Assembly (NCBI GenBank): GCA_963169345.1
Contig: CAUJCT010000033.1
Location: 93,639 to 157,638, forward strand
Source of the DNA: Bacteroidota bacterium
GTDB lineage: Bacteria; Bacteroidota; Bacteroidia; NS11-12g; UBA955
Length of the DNA stretch: 64,000 nt
Reading direction: 5' to 3'
In this document: in pieces, positions 16,846 through 24,274 of the stretch
How the letters are laid out: every line of letters starts with the position of its first letter
Numbering within the stretch: position 1 is the stretch's first letter
The notes under the pieces: generated by a model
What the model was told of the DNA's origin: nothing
The model's input: the letters and a program-made list of their open reading frames with translations, nothing else
Database searches by the model: none
Position numbers and translations under genes: made by a program

Positions 16846-18212
16846 AAAACGATAAAAAAGTCACCAATGCCTGGGCAATGTACGATTGGGCTAACAGTGT
16901 ATATCCACTGACCATCACTTCTGCTCTGTTTCCTATTTACTGGAACAATCAAACCAAAGATGGTATTGAAATATTTGGCATGCATCTTACAGATTCCATT
17001 CTGTTCAGTTACTGTCTGAGTGTGGCCTTCCTGATTATTGCTCTTATTAATCCCATTTTAAGTGGTATTGCAGATAGCGCAGGCAACAAGAAATCTTTTA
17101 TGAAGGCATTTGTTTACATAGGGGTTTTGAGTTGTTTTGGTATGTACTTCTTCGACAGTCAGCACATTTATATTGGTATTATTACGTTTATCATGGGTAC
17201 TATAGGTTATGCCGGTAGTATCGTATTCTATAATGCCTATTTGCCTGAAATAGCAACTGAGGAGCACTACGACAGACTGAGTGCCAAAGGATTTTCACTT
17301 GGTTATATAGGGGCTGTGATTTTATTGTTGTTTAACTTACTGATAGTTTTAAAGCCGGATATTCTCTTTGATATCAATCACCGAACTCTGGAGTATTTAA
17401 AATTTCACGAAAATATTGAACCTGCAGAAGCTCATAAAATTGTAATAGGTCAATGTAAAGGTGAAGCCTCCCGAATTGCTTTTGTCACTGTTGGAGTCTG
17501 GTGGTTTTTGTTTTCTCTCATACCATTTTATTATTTGCCAAATAATATCAAAGCTAAAGCAGAGATTTCACTGACCAAAGGATATAGGGAATTGAAGAAA
17601 GTGTACGCTGCTATCCGACAGTCATCATTGATTAAACGCTACCTTTCAGCATTTTTCTTTTTCAGTATGGGTGTACAAACGGTCATGTATGTAGCTGCGA
17701 CTTTTGCAGATAAAGAACTTAAAATGCCAACGGAGAAACTCATACCTACAATATTACTGATTCAATTAATAGCAATTGCCGGAGCTTATTTGTTCTCTTA
17801 TGTTTCAAAGAAAATTGGCAACATCAATGCCATGTTGATTTTAACAGCAATATGGACTTTCATTTGTATTGGAGCGTATTTTATTTATAGCGTGACAGCG
17901 TTCTACGTGCTGGCAGCTTTGGTTGGTTCGGTGATGGGCGGCATACAAAGTTTATCCAGGTCGACCTACGCTAAAATGATTCCTCAGAATTCGGATGACA
18001 ACGCATCGTATTTCAGCTTTTATGAATTTTCGGAAAAAGTAGCCATTGCAATAGGAACTTTTTTCTTCGGTTTTATCGAGCATTTTACAAGAGCCTACAA
18101 CAACGAAATCAGCATGAGAAACTCGGTGTTATCACTGGTGATTTTCTTCATTATTGGATTTATACTTTTGTACAGAATCAGACATGTAAAGATTGAAGAC
18201 GCTGATGTCTAG
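16842..18212 (+). CDS. MFS transporter, UMF1 / Atg22-like family
   Basis: A membrane protein of 456 residues with about 12 transmembrane segments. 'NAWAMYDWANSVYPLTI' at the start is the UMF1/Atg22 signature; 'NPILSGIADSAGNKKSFM' is the MFS loop 2-3 motif. In yeast Atg22 exports amino acids from the vacuole; the bacterial substrate is unknown. The GTG at 16842 is chosen because it forms a 4-base overlap with the preceding stop; a TTG at 16833 would add three residues. Its end overlaps the start of the small P-loop gene by 8 bases. Confidence 0.85.
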   Translation: MKNDKKVTNAWAMYDWANSVYPLTITSALFPIYWNNQTKDGIEIFGMHLTDSILFSYCLSVAFLIIALINPILSGIADSAGNKKSFMKAFVYIGVLSCFGMYFFDSQHIYIGIITFIMGTIGYAGSIVFYNAYLPEIATEEHYDRLSAKGFSLGYIGAVILLLFNLLIVLKPDILFDINHRTLEYLKFHENIEPAEAHKIVIGQCKGEASRIAFVTVGVWWFLFSLIPFYYLPNNIKAKAEISLTKGYRELKKVYAAIRQSSLIKRYLSAFFFFSMGVQTVMYVAATFADKELKMPTEKLIPTILLIQLIAIAGAYLFSYVSKKIGNINAMLILTAIWTFICIGAYFIYSVTAFYVLAALVGSVMGGIQSLSRSTYAKMIPQNSDDNASYFSFYEFSEKVAIAIGTFFFGFIEHFTRAYNNEISMRNSVLSLVIFFIIGFILLYRIRHVKIEDADV

Positions 18213-18609
18213 CTTAATTATCATCAGAGGTTTGCCTGGGTCAGGGAAAACAACGCTGGCAAAATTATTATCAGAAAACGGACTTTATCCTGTCATCAGC
18301 ATTGACGATTATTTTACCGACTCTGAGGGTCATTACAAGTTTCGTCATGATGAGAATTTTAAAGCGTATGAGTATGCCTTAACACGCACAGAAGCTGCCA
18401 TGAAGCAAGGCATAGGAAAGATTTTCCTTCACAATGTATTTAGTATGGAATGGGAGATGGAGCCATATTTTAAACTGGCTTCTGAATTCGGCTATAAAGT
18501 ATTTGTAATGACATTAGAAAACAGGCATGGCGGTAAAAACACGCACGAAATAAGTGAAGAGCAAGTGGCCAAAATGGCTATAAAGTTCAATGTTAAGTTG
18601 AACGGCTGA
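18205..18609 (+). CDS. Small P-loop kinase-like protein (N4BP2 type AAA_33)
   Basis: 134 residues from the ATG at 18205. The Walker A motif is 'IIRGLPGSGKTTLAKLL'. 'VISIDDYFTDSEGHYKF' matches the Asp-Asp-Tyr/Phe motif of the N4BP2/polynucleotide-kinase-like group, and 'IFLHNVFSMEWEMEPY' the following strand ('D/H-N-T-N/V'). The C-terminal 'NRHGGKNTHEISEEQVAKM' resembles the lid region, but an Arg-rich lid is not obvious. The substrate is unknown; small molecules, RNA or DNA ends are all possible. It is the last of four coupled genes. Confidence 0.7.
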   Translation: MSSLIIIRGLPGSGKTTLAKLLSENGLYPVISIDDYFTDSEGHYKFRHDENFKAYEYALTRTEAAMKQGIGKIFLHNVFSMEWEMEPYFKLASEFGYKVFVMTLENRHGGKNTHEISEEQVAKMAIKFNVKLNG

Positions 18610-18626
18610 TAGTATTCAAGTACCTA

Positions 18627-19514
18627 TCACGGCTTGATAACCCTGTCGTAATAAAGTTTGTTGATATAGGCAATTGCATTTTCAGTGCCATCTCCAGTCA
18701 GATAAGAGTTGTTCACCAACACAGAAATACAATAGAATCTACCGTCTGGCAGATACACAATTCCAACATCGTTTAATGCATTGACAAATGAATCGTTTTC
18801 GTAATATGTGCCAGTTTTATGAGCAATAACTACATCATTTGGAACCATACCTTTGAGACGTTTAAGGCCGGTTTGAGTAGCTTTCATAACATCCAGTAAA
18901 ACCTTGAGGCTATTATCACTTAAGATTTTTCCTTCGGCAATCATCTTGAGTAATTGATTCATAGCATTGGCTGAAGTAAAGTTGACATCAAGATGATTTA
19001 CATCCAGATTCTTATAGTTGGTCGCAATGCCAAAATCTTTAATTCCCAACGACTGTATATAAGAGGTTACATCTTTCCAATTGAGCAGTTCGTACAGCCT
19101 GTCGCAAACAATATTATCACTTTGTCCTACCGAATAATTAAAGCATTCTCTTAAAGTCATTTTAACGTCTCCATACGGATGGTCTTTTGCAAGAGGACTC
19201 CAGGTATCGCGTTTAAGTGTCAAGCTGTCAAAAGTGATAACGGAGTCTAAAGATAATTTGCCCTGATCTACGAGGTTAAGCAGAGCCACAGCCTGAGGAA
19301 ACTTAACAACACTCATCATAATCATTCTTTTATCAGCCTGATGGAAGTAGCTTAAGCCGGAATCCGGGCCCACAATGGCGATAGAGAAGTCGGCTTTTTG
19401 AGCCTTCACAAAACTGTCGAGAACATTTTTGATTTGGGCACTTTTGCTGTCTGTATGGTTGGAGCAGGCCACAAAAAGTGATAATATAAATGTTGAGATG
19501 AAGAGGTGTTTCAT
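18627..19514 (-). CDS. Class A beta-lactamase-like lipoprotein lacking Glu166
   Basis: A 295-residue lipoprotein (lipobox ending at Cys17 in 'LSLFVAC'); the start at 19514 is chosen because the signal begins there, not at 19574. Three of the class A motifs are present: Ser68-x-x-Lys71 in 'MMSVVKFPQA', Ser132-Asp-Asn in 'GQSDNIVCD', and Lys233-Thr-Gly in 'AHKTGT'. The omega loop (about 163-180, 'IATNYKNLDVNHLDVNF') has no Glu at all. Compared with PER/VEB enzymes from memory, it seems two residues shorter, with Tyr where Glu166 should be. It may therefore be a slow or acyl-trapping enzyme, or a different serine hydrolase. A TATATTTG element lies 5 bases upstream, so the mRNA may be almost leaderless. 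Confidence 0.8.
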   Translation of the reverse strand: MKHLFISTFILSLFVACSNHTDSKSAQIKNVLDSFVKAQKADFSIAIVGPDSGLSYFHQADKRMIMMSVVKFPQAVALLNLVDQGKLSLDSVITFDSLTLKRDTWSPLAKDHPYGDVKMTLRECFNYSVGQSDNIVCDRLYELLNWKDVTSYIQSLGIKDFGIATNYKNLDVNHLDVNFTSANAMNQLLKMIAEGKILSDNSLKVLLDVMKATQTGLKRLKGMVPNDVVIAHKTGTYYENDSFVNALNDVGIVYLPDGRFYCISVLVNNSYLTGDGTENAIAYINKLYYDRVIKP

Positions 19515-19737
19515 AAAGCAAATATAAGAAAATAATGAAGTTGGAAAATTTAATTGAACAGACTTTTTATCCATTAGGCAATGTTGAATTTATGTATTCA
19601 AAAATCTTTTTATTATTTGAAAGATGATTGCTCAGACAAACTTTATCGACGGATTTCAAAGCTTAGTCCGATTTTATAAAATTATAGTCATCTAATTTGA
19701 ACTTTTTTTCATCTTAGGGTTATAATGTCATATAAAC

Positions 19738-20304
19738 TTGGAAAAATCTTCAGACATAGCACAGACACTCCATGACGAATCGCTCATGAAACTTGCCATA
19801 AAAGGCGAATCCTGGGCGTTTGAACAATTGTACGATCGTTATGCCCCAAAGTTGTTGAAGTATGTTTACAGGTTTACAGATGAAAAATCGCAGGCAGAAG
19901 ACTTTATTCAGGAGACGTTTTTAAAATTATTAGAGAAGCCTCAGGCGTTTGATACAGAAAGGAAATTCTCTACCTGGATTTATACTGTTGCGGGAAATGT
20001 TTGCCGTAACCAGTTGAGGAATGCAGGTAGACGCAAATTGTTAAATGAACAAATACTGTTTGAAACCAATCATGGTGAAATGCAGAGTCGTATTGATGTT
20101 AAGCAACTAAAGGAAAAATTACAGACAGCATTTAATACTTTAAATCAAAAGGAACAGGAAGTTTTTGTTTTGCGTTTTGAACTGGAATTAAGTATGAAGG
20201 AAATAAGCGAAATTGTTGGTATACCAGAAGGTTCTGTCAAATCTTGTTTGTTTTACCTGCTTAAAAAATTAGCCCCACACTTGAAAGAATTTAGATATGA
20301 ATAA
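19738..20304 (+). CDS. ECF RNA polymerase sigma factor
   Basis: 188 residues with sigma-70 regions 2 and 4. Region 2: 'SWAFEQLYDRYAPKLLKYV' and 'QAEDFIQETFLKLLEKP'. Region 4: 'LNQKEQEVFVLRFELELSMK' with the helix-turn-helix 'EISEIVGIPEGSVKSCL'. No ATG fits: the TTG at 19738 is used because the conserved 'DESLMKLAIKGESWAFE' lies just downstream of it. It overlaps the next gene by 8 bases, the usual arrangement with an anti-sigma factor. The targets are unknown. Confidence 0.9.
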   Translation: MEKSSDIAQTLHDESLMKLAIKGESWAFEQLYDRYAPKLLKYVYRFTDEKSQAEDFIQETFLKLLEKPQAFDTERKFSTWIYTVAGNVCRNQLRNAGRRKLLNEQILFETNHGEMQSRIDVKQLKEKLQTAFNTLNQKEQEVFVLRFELELSMKEISEIVGIPEGSVKSCLFYLLKKLAPHLKEFRYE

Positions 20305-20875
20305 TACAGATAAGGAATTATCAGAAGAGTTTTTGGATCGTTTGTTCAGCAATACTTATCATGAGTTGAGTGATAAAGAACTGGCAAATAATTCGGTCAG
20401 CAGAGATGAAGTGGCAGCCATCCACAACAGCATGGCATTGATAGGCCTCTCAAAATCTGAATTAAAACTTGATACAGATTTGAAACATCGATTGATGAGG
20501 CAATATGACAAACTGGATTTGAAAAAGTCACATAAGGTATCAACATTCTGGTTGAAAGCTGCAGCCATTGTATTATTGATCATTTCAAATGTGGTGCTTA
20601 TCAATTATTATTTAGGCAATGGCCCGGCGATTACACCTAATGTTAGTGGGGCAGATACAGGGATTCATTCAAGACAGAAAGATACTGTCAGAGTAAAAAC
20701 CGATGATTCCATACAGGCATCAGATAAGGATACTGTAATGGCAGCTTTGCCTGTGGCACAAGATTTAATATCTGAATGTGAGAAGTATTTTCTCAATTCG
20801 TTTATACTGTTTCAGAGAGTGAAAAACAGAGAATTTCAGGCCGCTCTTTATATTAGAACCAACTACTTTATTTAA
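20297..20875 (+). CDS. Putative anti-sigma factor, single-pass membrane protein
   Basis: 192 residues. The N-terminal ~85 residues are helical and charged with no zinc-binding His/Cys motif, so it is not a ZAS-type anti-sigma. One transmembrane segment lies near 95-115 ('AAAIVLLIISNVVLINYYL'). A Thr/Ser/Asp-rich extracytoplasmic part follows. Its 8-base overlap with the sigma gene and its topology make an anti-sigma role likely, but no family motif proves it. The next gene starts 5 bases later. Confidence 0.6.
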   Translation: MNNTDKELSEEFLDRLFSNTYHELSDKELANNSVSRDEVAAIHNSMALIGLSKSELKLDTDLKHRLMRQYDKLDLKKSHKVSTFWLKAAAIVLLIISNVVLINYYLGNGPAITPNVSGADTGIHSRQKDTVRVKTDDSIQASDKDTVMAALPVAQDLISECEKYFLNSFILFQRVKNREFQAALYIRTNYFI

Positions 20876-20880
20876 TTGAT

Positions 20881-23800
20881 ATGACGTTGAAATTTTGGAC
20901 TGCTGTCTTCGGATGGCTGGTAACCCTATTGCCTTTTTTTTGCTATTGCTTATGTCTCGAGCCGAGCGTAAGCTTATGGGATTGCGGTGAATTTTTAGCA
21001 GCTGCCAATAAACTGCAGGTTGTGCATCCTCCAGGAGCGCCCTTGTATTTATTGATTGGAAGAGTGGCTGCACTATTGGCACCTGATGCAGAAAAAGTAG
21101 CATTGTTTGTTAATGGACTAAGTGCTTTGAGCAGTGCGATGACGGTCTATTTCACTTATCACAGTGTGATTTTATTGCTCAGAGATTTTGAAAATTCAAG
21201 TCAGCTTTCTAAGCGATTGCCAAAAGGTGCATCAATTATTGCAGCGAGTGTTTCTGCCCTGGCATTGGCATTTAGTGATACATTCTGGTTCAGTGCAGTT
21301 GAAACGGAAGTGTATGCATTGTCCTCATTCTTTACTGCATTAACTTTTTGGGCGGCACTAAAATGGTATTACGACAACTCTCTTTATGCAAACAAAAAAC
21401 TGATTCTGATAGCCTATCTCCTGGGTTTGGCAATAGGAGCACATTTGTTGAGTTTACTGGTGATTCCATCGGTTTCATTTTTATATTTCTTTAAGATGAA
21501 GAAACAAGGCTTAAAAAATATGTCCTATGCTTTCTTAGCCGGATTAGCAGTTTTGTTTTTTATACAGAACGGAATTATACCGGGTCTGCCAAAACTATTT
21601 GCTGAATCGGAATTGTTTTTTGTAAATACACTGGGTTTAGGATTTGATTCAGGTATTTTGAGTGCCATAGTGGTAATTTTTGCTGCGCTGGCTTACGGGA
21701 TTTATTACTTCGGTAAAGTAAAGAAAAACGCCATGGCTCAGTTGTCTTTGTTATGTCTTTGCTATCTCTTGCTGGGTTTTGGAAGTTATACAATGGTTGT
21801 TGTGCGTTCGAGGGAAGAACTACCTGTTGATATGAATAATCCGGAAGAGCCTTTTAATCTTAAATATTACATCAACAGAGAGCAATATGAAGAAAGACCA
21901 CTATTGAAAGGTCCTTATTTCAATGCTGAAGCAATAGATGTCAAAGAAGGTGCTTCTGAATACCGGAAAGATAAAAATGCTTACACCTTTACAGGCAATA
22001 AACAATCCTACGTATTCGATCCTGCCTACAGTGTTATGTTTCCTCGTATGAGTGACATGCAGAAGAGTTCAAGTCCAAGCGGATATCGCAGTTGGAGTGG
22101 CATGACTGAAATTGAAAATGAAATTCAGTATTTGGAACAGAATCTTTCAGGATTGTCAAATGAAAAACTCTCTGAAGCGAAAGAAAGAATTAAAGAGTTA
22201 AAGGCTGAAAAACCTGCCATGGCCAATAATCTCAGATACTTTTTCGATTACCAGCTTAACCACATGTATTTCCGTTATTTTATGTGGAATTTTGCAGGAA
22301 GACAAAACGATATTCAGGGTCATTCTTATAACAGGTTATTAGATGGTAACTGGATGAGCGGTATTCCTTTTCTGGATAGAATGAGATTGGGGCCACAAGA
22401 TAGTATGCCTGCTGAAATGAGTCAGAACAAAGGGCGAAATGTTTATTTTTTAATTCCACTTTTGCTAGGTATTGCCGGAATTTACTGGCATTTCAAAAAT
22501 GATAGAAAACTGTTTACTGTTACTGGTATTTTATTTCTGTTTACAGGTGTTTTAATCATTGTTTTTCTGAATCAACCTCCCTATGAACCAAGAGAAAGAG
22601 ATTATGTTCACGTAGGTTCATTTCAGGTGTTTTGTATTTGGATTGGAATTGGATGTATACAGTTGTTTACATGGATGAAAAAACGAATGCGAAGTGGATT
22701 GGCTTTATTGGTTTCGGGATGTATTTCTTTATCGGCACCTGTTCTTATGATGTCTCAGGGTTGGGACGATCACGATAGAAGTGGCCGTTATATTGCTCTG
22801 GATCTTGCTAAGGATATTCTCGATTCTTGTCCTGAAAATGCTATTTTTCTCGGCAATGCGGATAACGACACCTATCCAGTTTGGTATGCACAAAATGTTT
22901 TAGGTTACAGAACGGATGTAAGAGTAATTAATCAGAATTTATTGCCTTCTGACTGGTATTCGAAGCAGTTGTTAAGCAAAGTATACAAGAGTGAACCATT
23001 TAAAATGCAGTTAACGCCAAAGGATTTGGATAAAGGTGTCAATGATTATTATCAATGGCGACCAGCAGCCGACTCTGAACAACCTGTTGAACTGAATGAA
23101 TTTATTCAATCATTAATATCTAATAACACAGGTTATTTCTCCAAACACCGCTTGTATGTCAAAGTCAATAAATCTAAAGACTTAAAGGAAAATTTGGTCA
23201 AATGGCCTAACGAAGATATTCAGGACACCATGAACATCAATTTACCTCAAAGAGGCTTGCACAAAGGGGATCTGGTCTTGCTGGCTTTGGTTGCAGAATG
23301 GGCAAAATCAGGATTCGAAAGGCCAATCTGTTTTTCTACAATTGCCGGAGATGATGGCTATGAAGCTTATGTGAACTATATCAGAAAGAGAGGCATGGTC
23401 TATGAATTGTATCCTTTATTCAACCGCCAGTCTGGAAGGGATATCAGAGCACAGGATATTGAAACGACATACGCACTTTTAATGGAGAAATTTAGTTATG
23501 GAGGCATAAAGAACAATCCGGATTTTTATATCGACGATAAGTCTCAAATATTTCCTCAAACACTCAGAAACATGTTTATAGAACTGGCAGGACATTACCT
23601 TGGAAAGAAGCTAGAACTTGAAAATGCCGGCGATACAACAAACCCAGAAATAGCACAGTTGAAAGGGAAAGTGAATGCACTTCTGCAAAAATGTGAACTT
23701 GAATTACCTGAAAAAATTTGTCAGCCTCAAGCTTCAGAGTATTTGAATCTGGCCAATATCTGGTGGTACATGAATGATAGAGAGAAAGCCACTTCGTATT

Positions 23801-24027
23801 TGGAAAAAGCCAATAAGTTAGCTTCGGAAAAACTGAATTATTACAGAAAATTTATTTCAACGCAGTATGGTTCAGATTATATAGCCTCGCTTGTGGGTGA
23901 ATCGATGAATATTATGGAGAAGAGTCGCGAGTGCAATAAAAACTGGAATTTGAACAGCCAATCATTGAAGTTTGACAAGGCCTTTGAACAACTGAAAAAA
24001 GACGTCAATTTGCAGTTGAGCTATTGA
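20881..24027 (+). CDS. DUF2723 membrane protein (GT-C-like glycosyltransferase candidate)
   Basis: 1048 residues. The N-terminal third carries the DUF2723 signature 'PSVSLWDCGEFLAAANKLQV' and 'VHPPGAPLYLLIGR', with acidic residues in the first loop as in GT-C mannosyltransferases. About 10-12 transmembrane segments occupy residues 5-300 and 500-610. The rest is a soluble C-terminal domain with a TPR-like end. Bacteroidota DUF2723 proteins are linked to protein O-glycosylation of exported proteins. It is in one operon with the sigma/anti-sigma pair, 5 bases downstream, so envelope stress or glycosylation may be co-regulated. That link is inferred. Confidence 0.8.
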   Translation: MTLKFWTAVFGWLVTLLPFFCYCLCLEPSVSLWDCGEFLAAANKLQVVHPPGAPLYLLIGRVAALLAPDAEKVALFVNGLSALSSAMTVYFTYHSVILLLRDFENSSQLSKRLPKGASIIAASVSALALAFSDTFWFSAVETEVYALSSFFTALTFWAALKWYYDNSLYANKKLILIAYLLGLAIGAHLLSLLVIPSVSFLYFFKMKKQGLKNMSYAFLAGLAVLFFIQNGIIPGLPKLFAESELFFVNTLGLGFDSGILSAIVVIFAALAYGIYYFGKVKKNAMAQLSLLCLCYLLLGFGSYTMVVVRSREELPVDMNNPEEPFNLKYYINREQYEERPLLKGPYFNAEAIDVKEGASEYRKDKNAYTFTGNKQSYVFDPAYSVMFPRMSDMQKSSSPSGYRSWSGMTEIENEIQYLEQNLSGLSNEKLSEAKERIKELKAEKPAMANNLRYFFDYQLNHMYFRYFMWNFAGRQNDIQGHSYNRLLDGNWMSGIPFLDRMRLGPQDSMPAEMSQNKGRNVYFLIPLLLGIAGIYWHFKNDRKLFTVTGILFLFTGVLIIVFLNQPPYEPRERDYVHVGSFQVFCIWIGIGCIQLFTWMKKRMRSGLALLVSGCISLSAPVLMMSQGWDDHDRSGRYIALDLAKDILDSCPENAIFLGNADNDTYPVWYAQNVLGYRTDVRVINQNLLPSDWYSKQLLSKVYKSEPFKMQLTPKDLDKGVNDYYQWRPAADSEQPVELNEFIQSLISNNTGYFSKHRLYVKVNKSKDLKENLVKWPNEDIQDTMNINLPQRGLHKGDLVLLALVAEWAKSGFERPICFSTIAGDDGYEAYVNYIRKRGMVYELYPLFNRQSGRDIRAQDIETTYALLMEKFSYGGIKNNPDFYIDDKSQIFPQTLRNMFIELAGHYLGKKLELENAGDTTNPEIAQLKGKVNALLQKCELELPEKICQPQASEYLNLANIWWYMNDREKATSYLEKANKLASEKLNYYRKFISTQYGSDYIASLVGESMNIMEKSRECNKNWNLNSQSLKFDKAFEQLKKDVNLQLSY

Positions 24028-24039
24028 ATGGTTGTTTTT

Positions 24040-24260
24040 GGCAGATGAAATAGTACTTTTTTTTATTATTCAACCTGGAAGGTTGAATAAGCTCCGAATA
24101 ACACTTTATTGAAAGTGCAATTTTGGCAGATGAAACAGTACTTTTTTTTATTATTCAACCTGCCAGGTTGATTAATCTCCAAACAGCACTTTATTGAAAG
24201 TTCAATTTAGGCAGATGAAACAGTACTTTTTTTTATTATTCAACCTGCCAGGTTGAATAA
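24040..24260. repeat. 85-bp tandem repeat with 25-bp palindromes
   Basis: Two full units and one partial unit, starting at 24040, 24125 and 24210 (exact 85-base period). Each has a GGCAGATGAAA start, a T8 tract and a palindrome TTATTCAACCTG-C-CAGGTTGAATAA (24066-24090, 24151-24175, 24236-24260; the first has GGA in the centre and the second one mismatch). Copies differ at a few positions. The first two units also contain TATTGAAAGTKCA. It fills the gap between the DUF2723 gene and a convergent T9SS gene. No spacers of unrelated sequence are present, so it is not CRISPR. Confidence 0.9.
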
Positions 24261-24274
24261 GGACAGCGTTTTTT

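Noticed and set aside
24040..24260. CRISPR array in the 85-bp tandem repeat
   Set aside because: The whole unit repeats with no unique spacers, and no cas gene is near.
24066..24260. Palindromes of the 85-bp repeat as rho-independent terminators
   Set aside because: T runs precede the stems on the plus strand and are not on the 3' side in either direction; a role in mRNA end protection is possible but not shown.
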